From Caulobacter sp. CCH9-E1 (GTDB lineage: Bacteria > Pseudomonadota > Alphaproteobacteria > Caulobacterales > Caulobacteraceae), in the NCBI RefSeq assembly GCF_001556515.1, contig NZ_LSJA01000302.1:1-20256 (forward strand): a stretch of 20,256 nt of DNA, in the 5' to 3' direction. The notes beneath the pieces were generated by a model. It worked only from the letters and a program-made list of their open reading frames with translations. It searched no databases and had not been told where the DNA came from. Below are positions 5,751-12,834 of this stretch, one piece after another (position 1 is the stretch's first letter; each line of letters begins with the position of its first letter). Position numbers and translations under genes: made by a program.

Positions 5751-7382
5751 ATGGCCGCGACCGAGACCCGCGACGCCGTCATCATCGGCGGGGGGCACAA
5801 CGGCCTCGTCTGCGCCTTCTACCTGGCCAAGGCGGGGCTGAAGGTCACGGTCTGCGAGGCGCGAGGCGTCGTGGGCGGCGCGGCGGTGACCGAGGAATTC
5901 CACCCCGGCTTCCGCAACTCGGTCGCCAGCTACACGGTCAGCCTGCTGAACCCGCGGGTGATCGCCGACATGGGCCTGCGCGACTACGGCCTGACGTTCC
6001 TGGAGCGGCCGATCTCGAACTTCCTGCCGATCAGCGACGACAAGTATCTGAAGCTGGGCGGGGGCCTGGAGCGCACCCAGGAGGAGTTCCGCAAGTACAG
6101 CCGTCGCGACGCCGAGGTGCTGCCAGCCTATTACGCCATGCTGGACGAGATCGGCGACGTGCTGCGCGCCTTCGCCCAGGAGACGCCGCCGAACCTGGGC
6201 GACGGCCTGCCCGGCTTCCTGCGCGCCCTGCGCCAGGGCGGGCGGCTGGCCCTGCTGCCCCGAGAGCGCAAGCGCGACCTGCTGGACCTCTTCACCAAGA
6301 GCGCGCGCGACGTGCTGGACGGCTGGTTCGAGAGCGATCCGGTCAAGGCCGCCTTCGGCTTCGACGCCGTGGTCGGCAACTTCGCCAGCCCCGACACGCC
6401 GGGCTCGGCCTACGTCCTGCTGCACCACACCTTCGGCGAGGTGAACGGCAAGAAGGGAGCCTGGGGTCACGCGGTCGGCGGCATGGGGTCGATCACCCAG
6501 GCCATGGCCAAGGCGTGCCAGGCGGCGGGCGTCGAGATCCTGCTCGACGCGCCGGTCGAGGCCGTCCACGTGGACGGCAAGAAGGCCGTGGGCGTGCAGC
6601 TGGACGACGGCCGCAGCGTCATGGCCCCGATCGTCAGCGCCAACGTCAATCCGGCCCTGCTCTACAAGAAGCTGGTCCCGCCCTCGGCCCTGGCGCCCGA
6701 CTTCCGCAAGGCGGTGGACGGCTACAAGAACGGCTCGGGCACGTTCCGGATGAACGTCGCCCTGTCCGAACTGCCCAGCTTTACGTGCCTGCCGGGCAAG
6801 GACGCGGCCGAGCATCACCAGTCGGGGATCGTGATCGCGCCGAGCCTCGACTACATGGACGCGGCCTATCGCGACGCCAAGGCGGGCGGGATCAGCCAGG
6901 CGCCGATCGTCGAGATGCTGATCCCCTCGGCCATCGACCCCACCCTGGCGCCGCCCGGCCAGCATGTCGCGAGCCTGTTCTGCCAGCAGTTCGCGCCCAC
7001 CCTTCCCGATGGCCGCGGCTGGGACGACGAGCGGGAGGCGGCCGCGGACCTGATCATCGATACGGTCGAGAAATGGGCGCCGGGCTTCAAGGCCTCGGTC
7101 GTCGGCCGGATGATCCTGTCGCCGCTGGATCTGGAGCGAAAGTTCGGCCTGATCGGCGGCGACATCATGCACGGCCACATGTCGCTGGATCAGCTGTGGG
7201 CCACCCGCCCGTTCCTGGGCCACGCCAGCCATCGCGCCCCGATCGCCGGGCTCTACATGTGCGGCGCGGGCACGCACCCCGGCGGCGGGGTGTCGGGCAA
7301 TCCCGGGCGGAACGCCGCGCGCGAGATCCTGCGCGACAAGGACTTCGCCCTGGCGGTCAAGCTGTCGGTGGAGGGGCGGTGA
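5751..7382 (+). CDS. Phytoene dehydrogenase-like FAD-dependent oxidoreductase
   Basis: The 543-residue protein belongs to the NAD(P)/FAD oxidoreductases related to phytoene desaturase and the PYROXD2 group. It starts with an ADP-binding fold VIIGGGHNGLVCAFYLAKAG (10-29) and the FAD ribose-contact segment VCEARGVVGGAAVTEEFHPG. It ends with a second FAD motif, LYMCGAGTHPGGGVSGNPGRNA, near residues 502-523. Members are cytoplasmic or peripheral flavoenzymes oxidising poorly defined, often hydrophobic or amine substrates. There are no other carotenoid genes here, so a carotenoid role is unlikely. GGGGGAGAA seven bases upstream fixes the ATG. A Rieske oxygenase gene follows 133 bp downstream on the same strand with a family C repeat between, then a TetR regulator. 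Together they suggest a catabolic pathway of unknown substrate. Confidence 0.88.
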   Translation: MAATETRDAVIIGGGHNGLVCAFYLAKAGLKVTVCEARGVVGGAAVTEEFHPGFRNSVASYTVSLLNPRVIADMGLRDYGLTFLERPISNFLPISDDKYLKLGGGLERTQEEFRKYSRRDAEVLPAYYAMLDEIGDVLRAFAQETPPNLGDGLPGFLRALRQGGRLALLPRERKRDLLDLFTKSARDVLDGWFESDPVKAAFGFDAVVGNFASPDTPGSAYVLLHHTFGEVNGKKGAWGHAVGGMGSITQAMAKACQAAGVEILLDAPVEAVHVDGKKAVGVQLDDGRSVMAPIVSANVNPALLYKKLVPPSALAPDFRKAVDGYKNGSGTFRMNVALSELPSFTCLPGKDAAEHHQSGIVIAPSLDYMDAAYRDAKAGGISQAPIVEMLIPSAIDPTLAPPGQHVASLFCQQFAPTLPDGRGWDDEREAAADLIIDTVEKWAPGFKASVVGRMILSPLDLERKFGLIGGDIMHGHMSLDQLWATRPFLGHASHRAPIAGLYMCGAGTHPGGGVSGNPGRNAAREILRDKDFALAVKLSVEGR

Positions 7383-7393
7383 TGTTTCAACAT

Positions 7394-7500
7394 CCGACCT
7401 TCCCGGCGAATGCCGGGACCCAGATACACCCCCAGCCTTTGCCGCCCTTGCTGCGTCACGACCTTACGATCTGGGCCCCGGCATTCGCCGGGGAGGTCGG
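7394..7500. repeat. Intergenic palindromic repeat, family C (copy 1)
   Basis: Two 32-bp arms (7394-7425 and 7469-7500) are reverse complements with only two mismatches, built around CCCCGGCGAATGCCGGGG. The centre (7426-7468) is unrelated between copies. The element fills the gap between the FAD oxidoreductase and the Rieske gene and ends just before the Rieske ribosome-binding site. In RNA it would fold into a very stable hairpin. Confidence 0.85.
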
Positions 7501-7515
7501 GGAGAAGATGGCGCG

Positions 7516-8655
7516 ATGACCCAGATCCCCAATGACGACCCCCTCGCCGACTGGGGTCTTCCCGGCTGGACCTACCACTCCGAGCGGTTCTTCCGCGAAG
7601 AGCAGGAGAAGATCTTCCGGCCCTCGTGGCAGATCGTCTGCCATCTGAACGACATTCCGAAGGCCGGGGACTTCCACACCTTCGACTTCATCGGCGAAAG
7701 CCTGGTCGTCGTGCGCGGCAAGGACGGCGGCGCGCGGGCCTTCGCCAATGTCTGCCGCCACCGGGGCGCGCGGCTGCTGGACGGCCCCGTGGGCCACTGC
7801 GGCCGGATCGTCTGCCCCTATCACGCCTGGACCTACGACCTGGAGGGTCGGCTGATCGGCGTGCCGATGCGCGAGGACTATCCGGCCTTGGACATGGCCA
7901 GGGAGGGGCTGGCGCGGATCGAGGTCGAGGTCTGGCGCGGCTTCGTGTTCGTCAGGCTCGGCGGCGACGGTCCGTCGGTGGCGACCATGATGGCGCCCTA
8001 CGAGCACGAGGTCGCCCCCTACCGCTTCGAGGATCTTCAGCCGTTCGGCCGCGTGACGCTGCGGCCGCGCGCGGTGAACTGGAAGAACATCAGCGACAAC
8101 TATTCCGACGGCCTGCACATCCCCGTCGCCCATCCGGGCCTGACCCGGCTGTTCGGCAAGGGCTATGGGGTCGAGGCCCATACCTTCGTCGACAAGATGT
8201 GGGGCCAGCTGATCGACGAGCCGTCGCGCAATCCGTCCGAGCGGCTGTATCAGGACATCCTGCCCGACGTCCCGCACCTGCCCGCCGACCGCAAGCGGCT
8301 TTGGACCTACTTCAAGCTCTGGCCCAACTTCGCCTTCGACATCTATCCGGACCAGGTGGACTTCATGCAGTTCATCCCGATCTCGGCCACGGAGACGATG
8401 ATCCGCGAGATCGCCTACGCCCTGCCCGACGACCGGCGCGAGATGAAGGCGGCGCGCTATCTGAACTGGCGCATCAACCGCCAGGTCAACGCCGAGGACA
8501 CCGAGCTGGTGGCCCGGGTGCAGCAGGGCATGGCCTCGCGGACCTTCACGGCGGGGCCGCTGGCGACCAGCGAGGTGTCTCTGCGGAGCTTTGGGCGGAA
8601 ACTGCGGGCACTGGTTCCGGAAAGCCGCCTGCCGACGCCGCCGGAGGGGTGGTGA
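7516..8655 (+). CDS. Rieske [2Fe-2S] aromatic ring-hydroxylating-type oxygenase, alpha subunit
   Basis: The 379-residue protein has an N-terminal Rieske domain with C80-R-H82 and C100-P-Y-H103 binding the [2Fe-2S] cluster. The C-terminal catalytic domain has mononuclear-iron ligands H201 and H206 in DNYSDGLHIPVAHPGL and a bridging acid candidate D198 (D-x-x-H, as in naphthalene dioxygenase). The third ligand is an acidic residue further on, probably in the YPDQVDF segment. It uses O2 and electrons from a separate reductase, and no ferredoxin or reductase gene is in the window. The WTY...SWQ...CH N-terminal style resembles choline monooxygenase/betaine-demethylase-like homologues. A BetI-like regulator next door hints at a quaternary amine, but the bridging residue does not settle it. 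GGAGAAG eight bases upstream supports the ATG; an out-of-frame ATG at 7508 is ignored. Confidence 0.9.
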   Translation: MTQIPNDDPLADWGLPGWTYHSERFFREEQEKIFRPSWQIVCHLNDIPKAGDFHTFDFIGESLVVVRGKDGGARAFANVCRHRGARLLDGPVGHCGRIVCPYHAWTYDLEGRLIGVPMREDYPALDMAREGLARIEVEVWRGFVFVRLGGDGPSVATMMAPYEHEVAPYRFEDLQPFGRVTLRPRAVNWKNISDNYSDGLHIPVAHPGLTRLFGKGYGVEAHTFVDKMWGQLIDEPSRNPSERLYQDILPDVPHLPADRKRLWTYFKLWPNFAFDIYPDQVDFMQFIPISATETMIREIAYALPDDRREMKAARYLNWRINRQVNAEDTELVARVQQGMASRTFTAGPLATSEVSLRSFGRKLRALVPESRLPTPPEGW

Positions 8656-8680
8656 GGTCCTTCTTCCAGCAAAATTCCAA

Positions 8681-8782
8681 TGTCATCCCGGCCGCAGCGA
8701 AGCGGAGAGCCGGGACCCAGGGGTCGCCGCAGTGCGTCCGCCCCTGGGTCCCGGATAGCGCTTCGCGCTTCCGGGATGACAC
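8681..8782. repeat. Intergenic palindromic repeat, family D
   Basis: The left arm (8681-8724) starts TGTCATCCCGG and contains GGGACCCAGGGG. The right arm (8741-8782) contains CCCCTGGGTCCCGG and ends CCGGGATGACA. The arms are mostly complementary, with a symmetric internal difference around AGCGAAGCG and GCGCTTCGCGC. It lies between the co-directional Rieske and TetR genes. It is a different sequence family from A, B and C, and only one copy is in the window. Confidence 0.75.
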
Positions 8783-8806
8783 GGGTTGCTTGATTGGAAA
8801 TCTGAA

Positions 8807-9406
8807 GTGACGTCTCGCGGCGCCTTCACCCGCGCAGACCCCGAAATCCGCCGCCAGGCGCTGGTCGCCGCCGCCGAGGCGGTGCTGGCGCGGGAGGGCG
8901 TGGGCGGGACCAGCGTGCGGACCATCTGCGCCAAGGCCGGCGTCTCACCGGGCCTGCTGCGGCACTATTTCGAAGGCGTCGACGATCTGATCGCCTGCGC
9001 CTACGAAGCGGTCAGCCAACGGATCGACGCGGCGCTGGAGGCGGCCCTAACCAGCGCCCCGCCGACGCCGCGCGCGCGGCTGCTGGCCTATCTGACCGCC
9101 AGCTTCGCCCCGCCAGTGCTGGATCCGAACCTGCTGGCCGCCTGGATCGGCTTCTGGAGCCTGGTCAAGACCAAGCCGCGCATGGCGGCCATCCATGCGG
9201 CGTCCTACGCCGACTTCCGCGCGAGGCTGGAGCGCCTGCTGGCCGACGCCGGCGCGCGCGAGACGCGCCAGGCGGCGATCGCCCTGACGGCGACCGTGGA
9301 CGGACTATGGCTGGAGCTGTGTCTCGATCCGGCGACCTTCGGACCGGACGAGGCGGCGCGGATCATCGCCCGCGCCCTGGAAGCCTGGCTTCCAGAAGAA
9401 GCTTAG
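8807..9406 (+). CDS. TetR-family transcriptional regulator, BetI-like
   Basis: The 199-residue protein has an N-terminal TetR helix-turn-helix (about 12-56, with TSVRTICAKAGVSPGLLRHYF as helices 2-3) and a BetI-type C-terminal domain. The BetI-like segments are AAWIGFWSLVKTKPRM near 114-129, DFRARLERLL, and TVDGLWLELCL near 165-175. BetI represses choline-to-betaine genes and responds to choline, and relatives respond to other small amines. I chose the GTG at 8807, preceded by GGA about 8 bases upstream. A longer form from a TTG at 8786 would start inside the repeat flank. It is the last gene of the FAD oxidoreductase-Rieske cluster and a likely local regulator. The palindrome at 5703-5716 is the best operator candidate. 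Its stop codon touches a strong terminator hairpin. Confidence 0.88.
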   Translation: MTSRGAFTRADPEIRRQALVAAAEAVLAREGVGGTSVRTICAKAGVSPGLLRHYFEGVDDLIACAYEAVSQRIDAALEAALTSAPPTPRARLLAYLTASFAPPVLDPNLLAAWIGFWSLVKTKPRMAAIHAASYADFRARLERLLADAGARETRQAAIALTATVDGLWLELCLDPATFGPDEAARIIARALEAWLPEEA

Positions 9407-9456
9407 AGCCTGTCTGGTTTAGATGGAGCCGTCTAAACCAGATAAACAGGCTTTAA
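9407..9456 (+). terminator. Terminator hairpin after the TetR gene
   Basis: CTGGTTTAGA (9414-9423) pairs perfectly with TCTAAACCAG (9432-9441). After a four-base ATAA bulge, AGCCTGT (9407-9413) pairs with ACAGGCT (9446-9452). A weak TTAATT follows. The stem starts directly after the TetR stop codon. It is AT-richer than the surroundings and the T-tract is short, so its efficiency is uncertain. Confidence 0.65.
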
Positions 9457-9816
9457 TTCATACACTTAGAGCGCGCTTGGGCGGCTTAACCGCCTACACT
9501 TAAGCCTAACGCGCTCTCGAGTTTCCGATCTTCCCAGCGAAAGCCGGGAATGGAAGTCGCCGGGGCTCGCTGTCGTTGCAGCGCCAATCCCACCACCCCT
9601 GCGCTTCGGTTTCGGCTTTCGCCGGGAAGACCGGGCGCCCCCTTCTCGTTGAACGTACCGTCCGCACTCGGTCTTTTTCGAGGCGACGATCCGTTCGATC
9701 CCTTCAAGAGCCTGTCCGCCGAAACTATTACGCGACTTGAGAGCGGACACACTCCAAACGCTTACTCGCGAGCGTTCTGCACGCCTTGCACGACGTCATG
9801 CAAGCGCTAAGCGCTT
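9457..9816. other. Intergenic region rich in dyads, no convincing gene
   Basis: No reading frame here has a plausible start, ribosome-binding site and protein-like composition. It holds a compound dyad (AGAGCGCG at 9468-9475 with CGCGCTCT at 9510-9517), with competing inner stems GGCGG/CCGCC and GGCTTAA/TTAAGCC and a direct repeat TACACTTA (9461 and 9495). A degenerate family C repeat follows (9525-9635). Further dyads are TGTCCGC/GCGGACA (9713-9749), AACGCT/AGCGTT (9757-9776), CTTGCA/TGCAAG (9785-9804) and a doubled AGCGCT (9803-9815). The last dyads could terminate the minus-strand gene at 9817. A small RNA is possible but not shown. Confidence 0.5.
9525..9635. repeat. Degenerate family C palindromic repeat
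   Basis: The left arm TCTTCCCAGCGAAAGCCGGGA (about 9529-9550; key GCGAAAGCC) and right arm CGGCTTTCGCCGGGAAGACCGG (about 9613-9634) are reverse complements with a few mismatches. Compared with the copies at 7394 and 15449 the core is GCGAAAGCC instead of GCGAATGCC. It is either a diverged copy or a subfamily. Confidence 0.55.
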
Positions 9817-10053
9817 TCAGGCGGCCGCTTGATTGGCGGCGCGGTTGCGTCCCCAGGCGGGAACGCGGACCTCCGGCTCGAACACATGGACCTGCGCCTT
9901 GCGCCCCTGCTCGCGCATGTGGTGCGCCAGGAGTTGGGCCAGAGCCTCGGCTTCGTGCTGGGAGGAATAGCAGCCGATCATCTCGGCCGAGTCGTTCCAA
10001 GTTACGTGCCAGACGCCGGAAACCGGGCGGACGTAGTAGTGATTCTCGGTCAT
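9817..10053 (-). CDS. Small protein of unknown function (DUF2188-like pattern)
   Basis: The 78-residue product has a compact alpha/beta look: strands YYVRPVSGVWHVTW (6-19), a helix SSQHEAEALAQLLAHHMREQG (30-50) and a strand KAQVHVFEPEV (52-62), ending in a basic, alanine-rich tail. The W-x-V, then EA-rich helix, then V-x-V order recalls DUF2188-type small proteins, but the match is by eye only. AGGAGG lies six bases before the ATG, one of the best ribosome-binding sites in the window, so strong translation is likely. A 7-bp inverted repeat (10077-10096) lies in its upstream region and may be an operator. No signal peptide or membrane segment is seen. Confidence 0.65.
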   Translation of the reverse strand: MTENHYYVRPVSGVWHVTWNDSAEMIGCYSSQHEAEALAQLLAHHMREQGRKAQVHVFEPEVRVPAWGRNRAANQAAA

Positions 10054-10076
10054 GGAAGACCTCCTGGAGACGACTT

Positions 10077-10096
10077 AACGTGGCACTAACCACGTT
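10077..10096. promoter_or_regulatory. Inverted repeat upstream of the 78-aa gene, candidate operator
   Basis: AACGTGG (10077-10083) and CCACGTT (10090-10096) are perfect reverse complements with a 6-bp spacer, 24 bp upstream of the minus-strand ATG. The spacing suits a dimeric repressor or activator. No -10/-35 pair was convincingly placed around it. Confidence 0.4.
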
Positions 10097-10226
10097 CACA
10101 TGACAGTTGTTTCGCGATCGCACAATCAAATTGCGCTGCGATGCACAATGCATGATCCGAGCCAACGCCGGATGTGCTGTTTTTCACCCAACGGGCGAGA
10201 TCGCTATTTTCCGCCTGTCGCCGCAA

Positions 10227-10269
10227 GGGGCGGGCGATCCGGGGACGGACGTCGTGCGACGCCCGCCCC
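10227..10269 (-). terminator. GC-rich hairpin after the TonB-dependent receptor gene
   Basis: GGGGCGGGCG (10227-10236) and CGCCCGCCCC (10260-10269) form a perfect 10-bp stem with a 23-base loop, 13 bp beyond the receptor's stop codon. There is no T-tract on either side, so it may stabilise the 3' end or act with Rho rather than terminate alone. Confidence 0.5.
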
Positions 10270-10282
10270 CGCCGCGTCTCGG

Positions 10283-12634
10283 CTAGAAGCCCGCCGAGAG
10301 GGTGATCTGCGCCGTGCGGTGCGGGCCGGGGCGGTAGTTGGCCGCGCCGGTCACGACGGTCGAGATCGTGCCCAGATAGTCCTTGTCGAAGATGTTATCG
10401 ACATTGATCCGGGCCTTGATGTCCTTGAGCGGGCCGTAGTTGAAGCCCTCGCCAAGGTCCACGTACATGTTGAACAGCGTGTAGCCCTTGGTCTTCTCGT
10501 TGTTCATGAAGTTGCTGTAGCGATCGCTGATGTGGCGCGCCGACAGATTGATCACGGCCCACTCGACCGGCTCGAACGTCACGCCCGCCTGGACGGCGAT
10601 CTCGGGGAAGTCCGGGACGCTCTTGCCCTTGAGGGCGTAGTCCGTGACCCCCGTGGCGCCCCGGGTCGAGAATCCGTCCTCGAACACCGACTTGTTATAC
10701 GAAGCGTTGGTGTTGAAATAGATCTTGCCGCCCAGCGCCTCGGGCTTCCACTGGCCGCTGAACTCCAGACCGTAGGCGTGCACGCCGCCGACGTTCTGAT
10801 AGTAGGTTTCCAGCGTGGTGGTGCCTGGCAGATATTCACTGAATGACTGCAGGCGGTTCTGGAAGCTGGTGTAGTAGGTCACCACCGACGCGTTGAAGGT
10901 CGGATAGTTGGCGCGATAGCCCAGCTCGATGTTCTTCGAGGTCTCGGCCTTGGGCGCGGGCACGTTCACGGTCGCCGGCGTGTAGTAGACGGCGTCGGCG
11001 CCGCGCGGCAGCGACATATTCTCCGAGTACGACGTGAACACCTGGCCGCGACCGATCGTGTAGACCGCCCCGACTTGCGGCAGGAAGAGATCCTCCCAGG
11101 TGGTCCTGAGGTTGGCGGTCTGGCTGAAGCGGAAGTCCTCGCGGTTGCGCTTGCCCAGCATCTGGTAGTCGACGCTCAGCATGCGGAAGCCCGCGTCGAC
11201 CTTCAGCTTGCCGTCCGCCAGCACGATGGTGTCCTTCAGGAAGCCTTCCCAGGTGTCGCGCTTGGAGGTGTAGTCGCGCGTCCGATAGACAGGCTGGCTG
11301 AAGTCCGGCGCGCCCTCGGGCGAACCGCCCGCGACGTTGAAGGTGTTCGACAGCTGGTGGTAGTCGTCGTCCTCGTACCAGACGCCGCCCTCGATCTTGT
11401 GGTCGCCCAGGTTCCAGGTCACCTTGCCGGTCGCGCCCTTGCGGATGCCGTCGATCTGCGAGATCCCGAACTGCAGGCCTAGCGGCGCGTTTAGGCCCGG
11501 AACCACGGCCTTTTGCTGGTTGTAGTAGCCCAGCGCCGCGTCATAGCCGACGCCGCTGGAGCCCCAGCCGTCCTTCTTCTCGTAATAGACCGTGCCGGTG
11601 AAGCGCAGGTTCTCGGCCAGATCCTTGTGCAGGGTCACGCCATAAAGGTGGTCGCTCCGGGCGTTGAGGCCGAACTTGTAGTACTGGGCGTAGTTCGCGT
11701 TCGAGTACTTCAGTCCGCTCGCCGTCGGCGCCAAGTTGGCGATGTATCCGACATAGCCGAAGTCCCGGCCCTTGCGGCCATAGATGTCGCCGGCCGTCCC
11801 CTTGTACTGGGCGATCGTGAACGACGGCGAGTCATAGTCGAAATAGTCGTTGTGAACCGTCTGGAAGCTCAGGTCGCCGGACTCGAACTCCCAGCGGATC
11901 TTGCCCTCATAGTGCTCGCGGTCGATCGTGCCCGGACCGCGCCACTGGTCGCTGTTGATGACCGAGCCGCTGGCATAGGCCGAGAAGCCTTTGTGCTCGC
12001 CGGTTTCCAGGCGCAGGAAGGTGCGGGTCAGGTTGTCCTCGCCGAAGGTCTGGCTGATCTTGCCGCCAGCGGTCTTCTCCGGCTTCTGGGTGAAGTAGTC
12101 GACGATCGGACCCAGCGAGGCGTAGCTGGGCAGCGAGACGTCGCCGGCGCCCGACGAGGCGGTCACGCGCAGCAGGTTCTCGTTGTCGACATAGCGGTAG
12201 ATAGGGCTGCCGCCGAACTGGTCGCTGCGGCCCATCGGAATATCGTCGAGCAGGAAGCCGACCTGCTGGAAGTTGAAGGCGCGGACGGTGACCGAGTTGC
12301 CGAACTCGTACATGCCCAGGGCGTCGTTGGCCTGGACGTTGAAGCCCGGCAGGGACTCCAGCATCTTCAGGCCGGTGATGCCGGCCGGCGCCGAAAGCAG
12401 CGCTTCGCGGGTGATCGACACCGTCGCGGTGGCCTGGTCGGTGCCGACGGCGATCGCCGCTTCCGAGACCCGCTTGCCGGTGACGACCACGGAGTCGACT
12501 TCGTTCTTGGTCTCTGGGCTTTTGGCCTCCTGGGCCTGGGCGACGCCCGCCAGACCAAGCACAGATGCCAAAATAATGGGCGTGATCAGGTTGTTCCTGC
12601 CACTATTTCTATCAGACGATATACTGGAACTCAT
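10283..12634 (-). CDS. TonB-dependent outer-membrane receptor (putative peptide-uptake cluster)
   Basis: The 783-residue protein has a signal peptide (about 1-34, cleaved near AQA|Q), a TonB-box-like VDSVVVTGKR (46-55), a plug domain (to about 190, with VTVRAFNFQQVGFLLDDIPMG) and a long beta-barrel ending in an aromatic residue (AQITLSAGF). It should import a ligand across the outer membrane using TonB energy. The plug departs from the common MRG pattern (VRAFNF). It lies about 200 bp downstream of the amidohydrolase and permease genes on the same strand, which suggests a peptide or amino-acid-derived ligand; this is inference. GGGGAT about 7 bases upstream supports the ATG. The AT-rich upstream region has TTGGTC and TTATGC 17 bp apart on the minus strand, a modest promoter candidate, so it may be transcribed separately. 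Confidence 0.9.
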   Translation of the reverse strand: MSSSISSDRNSGRNNLITPIILASVLGLAGVAQAQEAKSPETKNEVDSVVVTGKRVSEAAIAVGTDQATATVSITREALLSAPAGITGLKMLESLPGFNVQANDALGMYEFGNSVTVRAFNFQQVGFLLDDIPMGRSDQFGGSPIYRYVDNENLLRVTASSGAGDVSLPSYASLGPIVDYFTQKPEKTAGGKISQTFGEDNLTRTFLRLETGEHKGFSAYASGSVINSDQWRGPGTIDREHYEGKIRWEFESGDLSFQTVHNDYFDYDSPSFTIAQYKGTAGDIYGRKGRDFGYVGYIANLAPTASGLKYSNANYAQYYKFGLNARSDHLYGVTLHKDLAENLRFTGTVYYEKKDGWGSSGVGYDAALGYYNQQKAVVPGLNAPLGLQFGISQIDGIRKGATGKVTWNLGDHKIEGGVWYEDDDYHQLSNTFNVAGGSPEGAPDFSQPVYRTRDYTSKRDTWEGFLKDTIVLADGKLKVDAGFRMLSVDYQMLGKRNREDFRFSQTANLRTTWEDLFLPQVGAVYTIGRGQVFTSYSENMSLPRGADAVYYTPATVNVPAPKAETSKNIELGYRANYPTFNASVVTYYTSFQNRLQSFSEYLPGTTTLETYYQNVGGVHAYGLEFSGQWKPEALGGKIYFNTNASYNKSVFEDGFSTRGATGVTDYALKGKSVPDFPEIAVQAGVTFEPVEWAVINLSARHISDRYSNFMNNEKTKGYTLFNMYVDLGEGFNYGPLKDIKARINVDNIFDKDYLGTISTVVTGAANYRPGPHRTAQITLSAGF

Positions 12635-12834
12635 AATCTATCCCCAAGGTATGTTTGTACGCCTCGGGTATCATCCTCCGAAAACTTGGAGCGATGAGAA
12701 TGCCTTATAGGCCTGCATAAAGCTCTGCTTTGATTATGACCAATTTTTAACCGTTAACGGCGTTCACTTGAGCGCCCGAGGGCAGCGGCCTTGCGCCCAG
12801 GCGCGCGAGACCATCCGTCGGCCTGGTGGGCTGC
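12635..12834. other. AT-rich spacer upstream of the TonB receptor
   Basis: There is no gene in these 200 bp. The part nearest the receptor (12635-12750) is clearly more AT-rich than its surroundings and holds TTGGTC/TTATGC on the minus strand with 17-bp spacing. CCGTTAACGG at 12751-12760 is a perfect 10-bp palindrome followed on the minus strand by TTAAAAATT, a weak terminator-like or operator-like element after the amidohydrolase gene. Confidence 0.4.

Noticed and set aside
5532..7277. A 581-codon minus-strand frame opposite the FAD oxidoreductase
   Set aside because: It is a GC-driven shadow of a gene with two FAD motifs, and it runs into the family A repeat at its end.
5751..7382. Carotenoid phytoene desaturase
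   Set aside because: It shares the FAD fold, but no other carotenoid biosynthesis gene is present and the sequence fits the wider phytoene-dehydrogenase-like group. The neighbours point to an oxidative catabolic role.
7394..7500. Insertion-sequence remnant
   Set aside because: The paired arms resemble terminal inverted repeats, but there is no transposase fragment between them, the element is about 107 bp, and no target-site duplication is evident. An intergenic palindromic repeat explains it better.
11513..12697. A 394-codon plus-strand frame opposite the first TonB receptor
   Set aside because: It is antisense to a receptor with a signal peptide, TonB box and barrel end, and has no recognisable domain.
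12719..12746. Promoter of the first TonB receptor (TTGGTC-N17-TTATGC on the minus strand)
   Set aside because: Not listed as its own feature because both hexamers are only partial matches and several similar AT-rich placements exist in the same spacer.
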